Origin: Marinobacter zhanjiangensis
GTDB lineage: Bacteria > Pseudomonadota > Gammaproteobacteria > Pseudomonadales > Oleiphilaceae
Length of the DNA: 64,000 bases
Assembly (NCBI RefSeq): GCF_014651935.1
Contig: NZ_BMXV01000005.1
Span: 369,202 to 433,201, forward strand
Direction of reading: 5' to 3'
The position numbers and the translations under genes were made by a program. Positions 19,301-28,233 of this stretch are shown in pieces. Position 1 is the stretch's first letter. Every line of letters begins with the position of its first letter. The notes beneath the pieces are model-generated. The model made no database searches, was not told the DNA's origin, and was given only the letters and a program-made list of their open reading frames with translations.

Positions 19301-19705
19301 GAGCCGGCCAGGCCCCTGAGTGAGAGACGTGCGAAGGACTGCCCCTGGAAGGATGTGGCAGGCGTGCTGCGATCTTTCGACTACGCGAGTGCAGTGGCAG
19401 GCGACAGGGCAACCTTACCGGAGGCCAGCCCGAATGCGAGCCAGCAGAGCCGGGAAGTAGCCGACCAGTACCGGCGCACCAGCAGCCAGGTATTCCTGCA
19501 GAGCTATCGCCAGAGCGCCGCGGGCATTGCCCACCGGTGGCAGCATGCAGACGGCGAGGAAGCCGCCCTGCAGCTGTTCCTGCTGGAGAAAACCGCTTAC
19601 GAAATTGCTTACGAGGCTGCCAACAGGCCCGGGTGGCTCAAGGTTCCGTTGCGCGGACTGGCTGCTATCGCTGATCAGATGAACAAGGGAGAAGGGAATG
19701 CATGA
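16370..19705 (+). CDS. treS: Trehalose synthase / maltokinase fusion (TreS-Mak)
   Basis: A 1111-residue two-enzyme protein. Residues 1 to about 560 are GH13 TreS, which interconverts trehalose and maltose: [20 protein letters not shown], nucleophile Asp in [11 protein letters not shown], Glu in [11 protein letters not shown] and Asp in [11 protein letters not shown]. From about residue 600 ([13 protein letters not shown]) it is maltokinase (Mak/Pep2), which phosphorylates maltose to maltose-1-phosphate with ATP. The kinase catalytic loop HGDLHLGQ starts at His955 and DFEGEPARP follows. The fusion is known in other proteobacteria and channels trehalose into GlgE. AGGAGG lies 11 bases before the ATG. 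The last eight bases overlap glgB, indicating coupling. Confidence 0.96.
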   Translation: MGARTEQENPVTEAFLNDPLWYKDAVIYQLHVKSFFDANDDGIGDFQGLIQKLDYIVSLGVNAIWLLPFYPSPRRDDGYDIAEYCNVSPDYGTLEDAREFIAEAHRRGLRVITELVINHTSDQHPWFQRARKAPPGSPEREFYVWSDTDDKYPGTRIIFTDTETSNWAWDSVANAYFWHRFYSHQPDLNFDNPRVLDELLKVMEYWLDMGVDGLRLDAIPYLVEREGTNNENLPETHDVLKRIRAVIDERYPDRMLLAEANQWPEDTRPYFGDGDECHMAFHFPLMPRMYMALAQEDRFPITDILRQTPDIPENCQWAIFLRNHDELTLEMVTDEERDYLWNHYAADRRARINLGIRRRLAPLLERDRRRVELLNSLLLSMPGTPILYYGDEIGMGDNIYLGDRDGVRTPMQWSMDRNGGFSRADPARLVLPPIMDPLYGFQSINVEAQMRDPHALLNSMRRMLTVRGQYRAFSRGEMRMLYPANRHILAYMRELTDANGETQSLLCVANVARTAQAVELDLSEFQGKVPVEMTGGSAFPPVEKTHYNLTLSPYGFFWFLMASESEMPSWHISPPEPMPDFVTLITRRHLQEVLEPGPRGELEKEVLLKYLPKRRWFGAKQARIESVNILYADPIGDSGKEFLMSEIEVRHTDGSDRYQLPLAFVSERGRNQVLAQQLAMARIRRGREVGLLTDAVVLEDFGLCLLEHLRRGDRLPCGRGELRFSSTSLLQALELPADVEVVPQGVEQSNSSIIIGRQVVIKVLRRLEAGLHPEAEISRYLTDNGFTHVAPFYGDVVRHEEGEDPHTLILAQGYIENQGDAWSWTGNTLERAIHEAALDEDSGTMERGFGAFDELEAFAATLGQRLGELHQVLARPGADPAFQPEMAGEEQVSLWAVRVGLRVREALDLLHRHARDVSEEDQRLASQVLEQRDNLISLAENLAHRAKGSLLTRIHGDLHLGQVLVSHDDAYLIDFEGEPARPLSERRAKDCPWKDVAGVLRSFDYASAVAGDRATLPEASPNASQQSREVADQYRRTSSQVFLQSYRQSAAGIAHRWQHADGEEAALQLFLLEKTAYEIAYEAANRPGWLKVPLRGLAAIADQMNKGEGNA

Positions 19706-21914
19706 AACTGCCGGAAAATCCACCGTTGACCAGAGTCTCTGGCTTCCGCACACGGATGCAGAGGCCCTGGCGAATGCCCGTCATGGCAATCCGTTTTCCG
19801 TACTTGGCATTCATGAAACCGCAGGGGGTATGGCTCTGCGGGTCTATGTGCCCGGTGCACTGGGAGTCGATGTGCTTGACAGCAAGGACAGCGCATTGCG
19901 ATGCAGCCTGACGTCGGTCCAGATACCGGGTCTGTTCGCCGGCCTGTTACCCCATGCCGCTCCCTACACGCTGCGAATTCGCTGGCCGGACGGTGTGATA
20001 CAGGAGACCGAGGACCCGTATTCATTTGGCCTTCTTCTCGGTGAGCTGGATGTTTATCTCATTGGCGAAGGTACGCATCGTGAGATCGGGCACTGTCTCG
20101 GAGCCCAGCCCACGGAGATCGACGGCGTAGAGGGGGTACGGTTTGCAGTCTGGGCTCCAAATGCGCGGCGGGTATCCGTGGTGGGCGATTTCAATAGCTG
20201 GGACGGTCGCCGTCACCCCATGCGCAAGCGCGAGCCGACCGGCATCTGGGAACTGTTCCTGCCACGGCTGGGCCCGGGAGAGGCCTATCAGTACGAGGTG
20301 GTCACTATCCATGGTGAGCCAGTGCTCAAGGCCGACCCGGTGGCACTCGCCACCCAGGCACCGCCGAGTACCTCTTCAGTGGTCGCTGATACCTCCCCGT
20401 TCGAGTGGCATGATGAGGAATGGATCGCCGGGCGGGCTGACGCCCAGGCTCCCGCCAGCCCCATTTCGGTGTACGAGGTTCATGCCGCTTCCTGGCGCAA
20501 GCACGGCGGTGACCATGGCGAGATATACGATTGGGGATCGCTGGCCGAGCACCTGATTCCCTATGCCGTCGACCTTGGCTTCACTCACATCGAACTGATG
20601 CCGATCATGGAACACCCTTTTGGCGGTTCCTGGGGCTACCAGCTCCTCAGCCAGTTTGCTCCGAGCGGACGTTTTGGCAATACCCGTGACTTTGCTGCTT
20701 TTGTCGATTCCTGCCATCGCGCCGGGCTGGGCGTGATTCTCGACTGGGTACCGGCGCACTTTCCCACGGACACCCATGGCCTGGGGCGCTTTGATGGTAC
20801 CGCCCTGTATGAATACGAGCACCCGTTCGAGGGCTTTCACCAGGACTGGGATACCTATATTTACAACCTGGGCAGGCGTGAGGTGCATGGCTTCATGCTG
20901 TCCTCCGCGTTGCAGTGGTTGCGGGACTACCATGTGGATGCCCTGCGAGTGGATGCGGTTGCTTCCATGCTGTACCGGGATTATTCCCGCAAGGAAGGAG
21001 AATGGATTCCCAATGAATATGGTGGGCGGGAAAACCTGGAGGCTATCGACTTTCTCCGCCATCTCAACGATGTGGTGAAAGAGGATGTGCCCGGCGCCCA
21101 GGTTATCGCAGAGGAGTCTACGGCCTGGCCTGGCGTCACCGAGCCTACCGCCGCTGGTGGACTCGGTTTTGCCTATAAATGGAACATGGGCTGGATGCAC
21201 GACACCCTGGAGTATATAGCCGAGGATCCGCTTTACCGCTTTTGGAGCCATGACAAACTGACCTTCGGCCTGGTGTATGCCTTTTCGGAAAGATTCGTCC
21301 TGCCTATTTCCCACGATGAAGTGGTCCACGGCAAAGGCTCCCTGATCGGGAAAATGCCAGGGGATGAGTGGCAGCAGTTCGCCAACCTGAGGGCCTATCT
21401 TTCGTTCATGTGGACCCATCCGGGCAAAAAACTGCTGTTTATGGGCTGTGAGTTCGGCCAGTGGCGGGAGTGGGACCATGACCGCGAGCTGGACTGGACA
21501 CTACTGCGCGACCCCAGGCACAAGGGAGTGCAGGACCTGGTGAGGGATCTCAATCATCTTTACAGGGAAACCCGGGAACTGCATCAGGCTGACGCGGTGC
21601 CGGAGGGATTCCAGTGGGTGATCGGGGACGACCGGAAAAACAGCGTATTTGCCTGGCTGCGACATGATCAGCCGGGTAACCCGGTACTGGTTGTTGCCAA
21701 CATGACGCCCCTGTCCCACAGCGACTATCAGATTGGTGTGTCCCCGGCGGGAGTCTGGACAGAAGTATTCAACAGCGATGCTGCGGTCTACGGCGGCACC
21801 AATGTCGGTAACCACAGCCAACTGGTGACTGAAGATACGCCGCGTCATGGGCAGTCAGCGAGCCTTTCCCTTACGCTGCCGCCGCTGGCGGTGGTGGTAC
21901 TCCGCCCGGCGTAA
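19698..21914 (+). CDS. glgB: 1,4-alpha-glucan branching enzyme (GH13_9, with CBM48)
   Basis: GlgB, 738 residues, makes alpha-1,6 branches in the glucan formed by GlgA or GlgE. The N-terminal beta domains include [18 protein letters not shown] (CBM48). The catalytic barrel shows the nucleophile Asp in [18 protein letters not shown], Glu in [11 protein letters not shown] and Asp in [13 protein letters not shown]. It has the length and the extra N-terminal domain of E. coli GlgB. The ATG overlaps the treS-mak end by eight bases and uses AAGGGAGAAGGG just upstream. It is the last gene of the forward run and converges on glgP. Confidence 0.96.
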   Translation: MHETAGKSTVDQSLWLPHTDAEALANARHGNPFSVLGIHETAGGMALRVYVPGALGVDVLDSKDSALRCSLTSVQIPGLFAGLLPHAAPYTLRIRWPDGVIQETEDPYSFGLLLGELDVYLIGEGTHREIGHCLGAQPTEIDGVEGVRFAVWAPNARRVSVVGDFNSWDGRRHPMRKREPTGIWELFLPRLGPGEAYQYEVVTIHGEPVLKADPVALATQAPPSTSSVVADTSPFEWHDEEWIAGRADAQAPASPISVYEVHAASWRKHGGDHGEIYDWGSLAEHLIPYAVDLGFTHIELMPIMEHPFGGSWGYQLLSQFAPSGRFGNTRDFAAFVDSCHRAGLGVILDWVPAHFPTDTHGLGRFDGTALYEYEHPFEGFHQDWDTYIYNLGRREVHGFMLSSALQWLRDYHVDALRVDAVASMLYRDYSRKEGEWIPNEYGGRENLEAIDFLRHLNDVVKEDVPGAQVIAEESTAWPGVTEPTAAGGLGFAYKWNMGWMHDTLEYIAEDPLYRFWSHDKLTFGLVYAFSERFVLPISHDEVVHGKGSLIGKMPGDEWQQFANLRAYLSFMWTHPGKKLLFMGCEFGQWREWDHDRELDWTLLRDPRHKGVQDLVRDLNHLYRETRELHQADAVPEGFQWVIGDDRKNSVFAWLRHDQPGNPVLVVANMTPLSHSDYQIGVSPAGVWTEVFNSDAAVYGGTNVGNHSQLVTEDTPRHGQSASLSLTLPPLAVVVLRPA

Positions 21915-21974
21915 AAGACGTCTGCGCGGCAGCCCTCCGGATTGTCCCGGCTGGCATCATTGCTGCCGTGCAGG

Positions 21975-21998
21975 CTGCTCCCGGCATTTCGGGAGCAG
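21975..21998. terminator. Hairpin between convergent glgB and glgP
   Basis: A perfect 9-bp stem, CTGCTCCCG and CGGGAGCAG, with a 6-base loop. It lies immediately after the glgP stop on the minus strand and 60 bases after the glgB stop. No U-tract follows on either strand, so it may only slow read-through or protect 3' ends rather than act as a full intrinsic terminator. Confidence 0.4.
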
Positions 21999-22000
21999 GG

Positions 22001-24553
22001 TCAGACCCAGACCATGAACCCCATCTCCAGCGGGTGACTGAGTGCCTGGTGGACGGGATACATACGCAGGCGCAGTGTCTGAAGCCCGGCGTAGGATGGC
22101 GTGATGCTGGCGGAGAACTCCATCATGCCGTCGTTCTCTTTTGCAAAATCCAGCCGGAATCGGGTGGCCGCGTCGGGCTCGGAGTTGCCGGTGCCGTCCG
22201 GTGTCAGCAGGCATTCCACCCGCACGTCCTCTGGCCCGAGGCCGTTCAGATTGGCGCTGACCATCAGCGGAATCTTTTCACCGTGGCGGCATTTTACCTC
22301 CGGGCATTCTGGCATCGTGAGGCTTACCCCCGGCCAGGCTGCGCGGATTTTCTGCTTCCACTGGGCCAGTTCGCGCGCCAGTCGCCCCTCATCCGCGGCG
22401 AGCTGCACGCCCTGTTCCGTGGCAGCCTGGTAGAATCTGGTGGTGTAATCCATCACCATCCGCTCGCTGTTAAAGCGGGGGGTGACGGTTTTCATGGATG
22501 CCTTTGAGCGCTCCACCCAGCCTCGTGAATAGCCCTGGTGGGCCCGTTCGTAATAAAGCGGGGTGACTTCAAATTCAAGCAGGTCCAGCAGATCACGGGC
22601 CTCTTCCTCGTTACGGAATTCGGCATCCAGTTCCATATCCCGCGGGGTAATCGCCCAACCGTTATGGCCGTCATAGCCTTCGCCCCACCAGCCGTCCAGA
22701 ATGCTGAGGTTGAGCGCACCATTGAGCGCGGCTTTTTCTCCGGAAGTGCCGCTGGCTTCCCTTGGGTATTCGGGCGTATTCAGCCATACGTCCACCCCTG
22801 CCAGCAGACGCCTGGCCATGGCCTGATCGTAATTTTCCAGCAGCAGGATGTGACCCATGAACTCGCGCTCCATGGAAAGGTCATGGATCACCTTGATCAG
22901 CTGTTGTCCGGGGTTGTCCCGGGGGTGAGCCTTGCCGGCGAATACCAGCACGACGGGTCTGTCTGGATTGGTCAACAGCCTCTGCAGGCGGTCGAGGTCG
23001 GAGAAGATCAGCGTGGCCCGCTTATAGGTGGCAAAGCGGCGGGCAAAACCTATTACCAGCGTGTCCCTGTCCGTCGACAGAAGCTGTCTGGTCATTGTGT
23101 CAGTCACGGTATGACCGGTTCCGTTGCGTGCGTGCTGTCTTGCCACCCTCCGGGAAATGGATTCCGCCATCTGCTGCTTGAGACTCTGATGAACGGTCCA
23201 GAACTGATGATCAGGAATCCGGTCCACGAATTCCCAGAAGTCCGGGTCGCGGAGGTTGCTCCGCCAGGTAGGCGCCTCCATGTCAAAAAGGCGTGTCCAT
23301 TCGGGCGCGAGGAATGTTGAAACATGGACCCCATTGGTGATGTATTCGATAGGGTTTTCTTCTGCTGGCACCTGGGGCCACAGGTGCTGTTCCATCTGCG
23401 ACGCCACCCCGCCATGAATCCGGCTGACGCCATTATGGAAACGGGAGCCGCGCAGGCCAAGGCTGGTCATGTTGAAGGCGTCCCCTGCAGAACTTGCGCC
23501 GAGGGCAAAGACCTTCTCAAAATCCAGCCCGGATTCCTGCAGGTAGTTGTCCAGATTATGGTGTGTCAGCCCCCGGGAAAAAATGTCATGGCCGGCTGCA
23601 ACCGGCGTGTGGGTGGTGAACAGGGTGCAGCCAGCCACAAGCTCCAGAGCTGCTTCGAAGTCCAGCCCCGTAGTCATGGCCCGGCGGCAACGCTCCAGAA
23701 TCTGGAATGCGGCGTGGCCCTCATTGATATGCCACACCGTAGGGTTCAGACCCAGCGCCTCCAGCGCCCGGGCGCCGCCGATGCCCAGCAGCATTTCCTG
23801 GCTTATACGGGTGGTCTCGTCACCACCGTATAGCTGGAGGGTCAGTTCACGGTCTTCAGGGCTGTTTTCGCTGACGTTCGTATCCAGCAAATACAGCCTG
23901 ATATGGCCAATGCGTGCTTCCCAGACACAGGCCTGAATCTCTCTGCCAGGAAAAGCAACCGAAACGTGAAGAGGGGTTCCGTTCTGCTCCACAAGAGTGA
24001 TGGGCAATTCGTCGCTGGGATGGGTCTGATAGAGGGCTATCTGCCGGCCCTGGGGATCAATGCTCTGGATAAAGTAACCCTGCTGATACAACAGCCCCAC
24101 TGCCACAAACGGCAAGCCCAGGTCGCTGGCTGCCTTGCAGTGATCACCCGCAAGGATACCGAGCCCGCCTGAATAGATGGGGAAGCTTTCGTGAAAGCCG
24201 AACTCAGCGCAAAAATAGGCGACCAGGGTCGTGGTCGGATCAAGCTTTTCGGTTACTTCCGCCCGGGGCTCTGACTCCAGATAAAAGTCGTAGTCGCTCA
24301 GAACCCGGCGGTACTCCGCCAGAAAAGCACGATCTTCTGCGGCCTGGTCCAGTCGGCTCTGTGCTACCCGGCGCAGGAACAGCTTGGGGTTATGCTCAAC
24401 CCTTTCCCACAGGTTCGCGTCCATGCGGATAAAAAGGCTGCGAAGACCGTAATCCCAGCTGTAAAAAAGATCATTTGCCAGTTCCCGCAGTCTGATCAGG
24501 GGCTCGGGGATGAGAGGTTGGGCTTCCAGTTTGAATTCCGTGACATTGTCCAT
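22001..24553 (-). CDS. glgP: Alpha-glucan phosphorylase (GT35, short-type)
   Basis: An 850-residue GT35 phosphorylase releasing glucose-1-phosphate from alpha-1,4-glucan. It belongs to the alpha-glucan phosphorylase group that differs from E. coli GlgP/MalP. Marks are AYFCAEFGFHESFPIYSGGL, LAGDHCKAASDLGLPFVAVG, VWHINEGHAAF and EASGTSGEKAALNGALN, in which the Lys should carry pyridoxal phosphate. The classic form here is EASGTGNMK, so the lysine is conserved but its surroundings are of the second type. The ATG has GGAGG eight bases upstream. The start is 33 bases from the glgA stop; with glgA it forms a minus-strand pair for synthesis and breakdown. Confidence 0.95.
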   Translation of the reverse strand: MDNVTEFKLEAQPLIPEPLIRLRELANDLFYSWDYGLRSLFIRMDANLWERVEHNPKLFLRRVAQSRLDQAAEDRAFLAEYRRVLSDYDFYLESEPRAEVTEKLDPTTTLVAYFCAEFGFHESFPIYSGGLGILAGDHCKAASDLGLPFVAVGLLYQQGYFIQSIDPQGRQIALYQTHPSDELPITLVEQNGTPLHVSVAFPGREIQACVWEARIGHIRLYLLDTNVSENSPEDRELTLQLYGGDETTRISQEMLLGIGGARALEALGLNPTVWHINEGHAAFQILERCRRAMTTGLDFEAALELVAGCTLFTTHTPVAAGHDIFSRGLTHHNLDNYLQESGLDFEKVFALGASSAGDAFNMTSLGLRGSRFHNGVSRIHGGVASQMEQHLWPQVPAEENPIEYITNGVHVSTFLAPEWTRLFDMEAPTWRSNLRDPDFWEFVDRIPDHQFWTVHQSLKQQMAESISRRVARQHARNGTGHTVTDTMTRQLLSTDRDTLVIGFARRFATYKRATLIFSDLDRLQRLLTNPDRPVVLVFAGKAHPRDNPGQQLIKVIHDLSMEREFMGHILLLENYDQAMARRLLAGVDVWLNTPEYPREASGTSGEKAALNGALNLSILDGWWGEGYDGHNGWAITPRDMELDAEFRNEEEARDLLDLLEFEVTPLYYERAHQGYSRGWVERSKASMKTVTPRFNSERMVMDYTTRFYQAATEQGVQLAADEGRLARELAQWKQKIRAAWPGVSLTMPECPEVKCRHGEKIPLMVSANLNGLGPEDVRVECLLTPDGTGNSEPDAATRFRLDFAKENDGMMEFSASITPSYAGLQTLRLRMYPVHQALSHPLEMGFMVWV

Positions 24554-24586
24554 TCTGCCTGCCTCCGAAAGGGCATTTCCGTTGGA

Positions 24587-26047
24587 TCATTCTGACATCG
24601 CCCGGCGTTCTGCCAGGGCTTCTTTGTAGATCTCGGTATAGGTTCCGGCCCGGCGTTGCCAGGAGTACTCTCCATTCATTCCATTGATCTGCAACCGCCG
24701 CCAGGCAAGCGGATCCTGAAAGCACCTGAGGGCCCGGTTCAGTGCTTCTGTAAACGCGCCGGCTCCGCCACCACTGAAGCAGAAGCCATTTGCCAGCGAA
24801 CAGGAGCTGTCCAGGGGGTCGGTCACCGTATCCGACAGTCCCCCAACCCGATGCACCACCGGAACGGTTCCGTACTGCAGGCTGTACATCTGATTGAGAC
24901 CGCAGGGTTCAAACCTCGAGGGCATCATGAAAATATCAGCCCCGGCAGTGATGCGATGGGCCAGGGCTTCATCGTAGCCAATGGTGAGTGAGAGCCTGCC
25001 AGGCCAGAGATCGGCCAGGGCGCGCAGATCCTGCTCGAAATGGGGCATCCCTGAGCCCAGAATGACCACCTGGCAACCCTGTTGCAACATCTCGGGAACA
25101 ACCTGTAGCAGCAGATCAACGCCTTTCTGTTCGACCAGCCTGCCAATGTACCCCAGCACGGGTTTCTCCTGGCTGGCATCGAGGCCGAGATTCCGCTGCA
25201 GATCAGCCCGGCACAAGCGCTTGTTGTGGATACTGTCGCCGTCATAGGCATGATCCAGAAAGCGATCGTTTTCGGGGTTCCAGACTCGGGTATCTATGCC
25301 ATTCAGAACGCCGGAGAGGACAGGCGCCCGGTGCCGGAGCAGGCCATCAAGACCATAGCCGAATTCCGGCTGCTGGATCTCCCGGGCGTAGGCCGGGCTT
25401 ACTGTTGTCAGGCGGTCGCTAAAGACCAGGCCGCCCTTGATAAAGGAAAAGCGGCCATGGAATTCGAGGCCGCTGAAATGCCAGAGGCTGTCGGGCAGTT
25501 CAAGCTCCCGGAAGGTTTCGGCCGGAAAGACGCCCTGATAAGCCAGGTTGTGAACCGTGAAAACCGTGGCCGGGCACGGGCGGCTGTCGGGCAGAAGGGC
25601 AGGTACAAGGCCGGACTGCCAGTCATTGCAGTGGACCACATCGGGTATCCACCGCAGCCCGGCCTCCCCCAGGGCAATAAGTGCGGCAACCCTGGCGAAC
25701 AGATAGTAGCGCAGAGCGTTGTCTTCCCAGTCTTCTCCGCGGTCATTCTGGTAGGGGTTGCCCGGTCGGTCGAACAGGGCCGGACAGTCCACCACCCAGA
25801 CGTTGACCGTGGTGCCAGGGATGAGTGTTTCGTAAAGGGTTACCGCATATTCGCCGATGTCAAGCTGAGCAATGATACCCGAGCCTTTCTCCCTGGCGAC
25901 CTGCAGAGCAGCGGGGTAGCCGGGTAGCAGCACCCGTACGTCGAGACCGAGGTTGCACAATGCCTCCGGCAGGCTTGCCGAGACGTCTGCAAGTCCGCCG
26001 GTCTTGATGATCGGATAGACCTCGCTGGTGACGAACAACGCGCGCAT
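24587..26047 (-). CDS. glgA: Glycogen synthase (ADP-glucose type, GT5)
   Basis: GlgA, 486 residues, adds glucose from ADP-glucose to the non-reducing ends of glycogen. The N-terminal EVYPIIKTGGLADVSASLP holds the KTGGL nucleotide-sugar motif. HCNDWQSGLVPALL and the C-terminal SRFEPCGLNQMYSLQYGTVP, with the catalytic Glu region, complete the GT5 pattern. It is transcribed away from the small heat-shock gene and towards glgP, 33 bases away. The ribosome site before ATG 26047 is weak. The partner glgC lies 4 kb away on the other strand, so synthase and pyrophosphorylase are not in one operon. Confidence 0.96.
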   Translation of the reverse strand: MRALFVTSEVYPIIKTGGLADVSASLPEALCNLGLDVRVLLPGYPAALQVAREKGSGIIAQLDIGEYAVTLYETLIPGTTVNVWVVDCPALFDRPGNPYQNDRGEDWEDNALRYYLFARVAALIALGEAGLRWIPDVVHCNDWQSGLVPALLPDSRPCPATVFTVHNLAYQGVFPAETFRELELPDSLWHFSGLEFHGRFSFIKGGLVFSDRLTTVSPAYAREIQQPEFGYGLDGLLRHRAPVLSGVLNGIDTRVWNPENDRFLDHAYDGDSIHNKRLCRADLQRNLGLDASQEKPVLGYIGRLVEQKGVDLLLQVVPEMLQQGCQVVILGSGMPHFEQDLRALADLWPGRLSLTIGYDEALAHRITAGADIFMMPSRFEPCGLNQMYSLQYGTVPVVHRVGGLSDTVTDPLDSSCSLANGFCFSGGGAGAFTEALNRALRCFQDPLAWRRLQINGMNGEYSWQRRAGTYTEIYKEALAERRAMSE

Positions 26048-26274
26048 TATGATTTCTGCCTATTCAGGAGGAGAGGTTCCACCAGCTCAGGTGCTGATAA
26101 TTATAGACTGGAAAGTAAGCGTTCATTCCATAGCGTTCTGCCATCCCATTGGATTTTATCCTACAGTAATCTCTTGCTTCCCCATAAGGGGTTAACACCC
26201 ATGAGAAAGCCCCCTGCACACTGACATAGTGGCAGGCCTGAATCGCCGGCTCTGCCACTGTCAGCCTTGCAGAT

Positions 26275-26730
26275 TTACTGAACGTCCACTTCAATGGACT
26301 TGGGCTCAGCGGGCTCGGCCTTGGCCAGTTTGAGGGACAAAACACCATCCTTGAAATTGGCCTTGATGCTGTCTTCATCCACGTTTTCGGGCAGGGTAAA
26401 TCGACGCAGGAAGCTGCCGTAGAAGCGCTCAATGCGGTGCTGCTTCTCGTCGTCGGTGTCTTCCTCGTGCTTGCGTTCACCCTGAATGCTTAAAACGCCG
26501 TTCTGCACAGTGACTTTCACGTCCTCCTTGGACATACCCGGCAGTTCCGCCTCGATAGTGAAGGCCTCCGGGGTTTCCTTGATATCCACGACCGGGATCC
26601 AGTCGCTGCTGCTGAACAGATCATTTTCTCCCGACTCCTCGTTGCCGCGTGTCAGGCCAAATAGCCGGTTGTAGCGGCTCATCAGGTCATCAAGCTCATT
26701 GAGCGGGTTCCAGCGGGTAATGTTAGCCAT
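26275..26730 (-). CDS. Small heat-shock protein, Hsp20/alpha-crystallin family
   Basis: A 151-residue Hsp20 chaperone that holds unfolding proteins in the cytoplasm. The N-terminal region starts with ITRWNPLNELDDLMSRYNRL. The alpha-crystallin domain spans about residues 43-140, with WIPVVDIKETPEAFTIEAEL at its start and the signature GVLSLKLAKAEP near the C-terminus. An I-x-V-like motif (SIEVDV) ends the chain. AAGGAG lies seven bases before the ATG. No clear sigma-32 promoter was found in the 263 bases upstream. The gene stands alone between glgA and a divergent PilZ gene. Confidence 0.93.
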   Translation of the reverse strand: MANITRWNPLNELDDLMSRYNRLFGLTRGNEESGENDLFSSSDWIPVVDIKETPEAFTIEAELPGMSKEDVKVTVQNGVLSIQGERKHEEDTDDEKQHRIERFYGSFLRRFTLPENVDEDSIKANFKDGVLSLKLAKAEPAEPKSIEVDVQ

Positions 26731-26901
26731 TCGAAAACTCCTTCCATGAATTTGAAATAAATGTTGATACCGGCTTCGCTCGCGAGATACGCCCCATGCC
26801 GATGGCGCCAGCCGGAGGCTTCTCCGCGAACGTTGCTATTGTTGACTGTAGGATCGACTGGTTATTTTTCAAACACGCCCCCAGCAAAGACAGGATGTTT
26901 T

Positions 26902-26929
26902 TTGATCAGCATCAAAAGATGACTACACT
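26902..26929 (+). promoter_or_regulatory. Possible sigma-70 promoter for the PilZ gene at 26994
   Basis: TTGATC (26902-26907) and TACACT (26924-26929), separated by 16 bases, each match four of six consensus positions. They lie about 65 bases upstream of the PilZ start in the divergent region shared with the heat-shock gene. No other candidate of this quality is present there. Confidence 0.4.
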
Positions 26930-26993
26930 TTGTGGGATACCGTACAGACAGTGCCAGGAGGTGGCACGCTTGCGGAATCCTGAGGAGGGAAGC

Positions 26994-27392
26994 ATGGAAC
27001 ACAGACTGAGCAAACGCACCGATGGCAAACTTGGGTTGCTGATTTATAAACGCGGAATGCCCGTGGCAACCGGACAGATCCGGGATGCATCAAAACGGGG
27101 GCTCTTTATTGCCACGGACCACACCGACATTCAGCTGAACCAGACCCTGGAGATCGAATTTCGCTTCCCTGACAAACAGCAAAACCAGTGTCGTCGGCTC
27201 AAAGCCCAGGTTGTCCGCAAGACAGACAATGGTCTTGGGGTCGATTTCGATGGGGTTGAAAATGACGATTTCACTATCGCGGCTTTGGTCCAGTGGCTTG
27301 GCAAACACCGCAGGCCGATGAGCGGTTTTCCCGTTGGCCAGCATGCCTACGAAAGTCTCAAGGAGGATTTTTATGAAGCGACTCAACGGTAA
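26994..27392 (+). CDS. PilZ-domain protein (putative c-di-GMP receptor), copy 1
   Basis: A 132-residue single-domain protein. RLSKR at residues 4-8 fits the RxxxR switch and DASKRG the D/NxSxxG motif; together they form the c-di-GMP-binding signature of PilZ. ATG 26994 is chosen because GAGGAGGGA lies just upstream and the RxxxR arm then starts the protein; the open frame from 26796 lacks a ribosome site. Its 3' end overlaps the SDR gene by 20 bases, so both are probably translated from one message. A paralogue lies at 38424-38798. The output partner is unknown. Confidence 0.82.
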   Translation: MEHRLSKRTDGKLGLLIYKRGMPVATGQIRDASKRGLFIATDHTDIQLNQTLEIEFRFPDKQQNQCRRLKAQVVRKTDNGLGVDFDGVENDDFTIAALVQWLGKHRRPMSGFPVGQHAYESLKEDFYEATQR

Positions 27393-28143
27393 GGTTTCCG
27401 TCGTAACAGGCGGCGCTGTGGGCATCGGAGCCGCCACCGCAACCCGTATGGCAGAAGAAGGCGCAGCTGTGGCTATTCTTGACTGCCAGGATCAGAAGGG
27501 CGAGCTTCTCGCCAATCAGTTAAAGGATCGTGGTTTCAAGGCCGGCTACTGGCATTGTGATGTCAGTAATGAGCAGGAGGTCAAACAGGTGCTGGACGAG
27601 GTTGCTGATACCTTTGGCAGTCTGACCGTGCTGGTTAACAATGCCGGAATATCAGGGGCGAACAAGCCCACCCACGAACTCACTGAGGAAGAGTGGGATG
27701 ACGTGCAGAACGTAAACGTCAAGGGCGTGTTTTTCTGCACCAAGCATGCCATTCCCCATATGAAAAAAGCGGGCGTTGGCAGCATCATCAACCTGTCATC
27801 CATCTATGGCATTGTAAGTGCTCCGGATATTCCGCCCTACCATGCGTCCAAGGGTGCTGTGCGGCTGATGTCCAAAACCGATGCCATGCTGTATGCCACC
27901 GAAAACATTCGCGCCAACTCCATCCATCCGGGATTTATCTGGACACCGCTGGTCGAAGCCCATCTCAAGACCACCGGGCAGGATCCGGAGGAAGCAAGGA
28001 AAGCCACGGCCGCCCTTCATCCGGTGGGCCACATGGGGGAGCCCGATGATATTGCCTGGGGTGCGGTCTATCTGGCCTCTGACGAATCCAAATTCGTCAC
28101 TGGGAGTGAACTGGTCATTGATGGTGGCTACACCGCTCATTAA
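27373..28143 (+). CDS. Short-chain dehydrogenase/reductase (SDR, classical)
   Basis: A 256-residue classical SDR. The cofactor motif TGGAVGIG lies near residues 11-18. NNAG, catalytic Ser in NLSSIYG and the YHASK active-site pair are all present, and the C-terminus TGSELVIDGGYTAH is typical. An acidic residue after the second strand (ILDCQD) favours NAD(H) over NADP(H). ATG 27373 has AGGAGG at 27361-27366 and overlaps the PilZ gene; the longer open frame from 27334 has no ribosome site. The substrate cannot be told: homologues act on sugars, steroids and secondary alcohols. Confidence 0.88.
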   Translation: MKRLNGKVSVVTGGAVGIGAATATRMAEEGAAVAILDCQDQKGELLANQLKDRGFKAGYWHCDVSNEQEVKQVLDEVADTFGSLTVLVNNAGISGANKPTHELTEEEWDDVQNVNVKGVFFCTKHAIPHMKKAGVGSIINLSSIYGIVSAPDIPPYHASKGAVRLMSKTDAMLYATENIRANSIHPGFIWTPLVEAHLKTTGQDPEEARKATAALHPVGHMGEPDDIAWGAVYLASDESKFVTGSELVIDGGYTAH

Positions 28144-28233
28144 TGCCTTCACAGCCATAGTCGGAGTTCATCTGTGATCCTGGCAGCCTGTGAACCGATT
28201 ACCCAGCCACCGGCAAATCGTCAGAAAAGGCCC

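Noticed and set aside
26064..26480. 138-codon reverse frame next to glgA
   Set aside because: It overlaps the Hsp20 gene in another frame; the non-overlapping part has no domain or ribosome site.
26731..26830. Sigma-32 promoter for the Hsp20 gene
   Set aside because: No CTTGAA with a CCCCAT-like -10 at suitable spacing was found on the minus strand.
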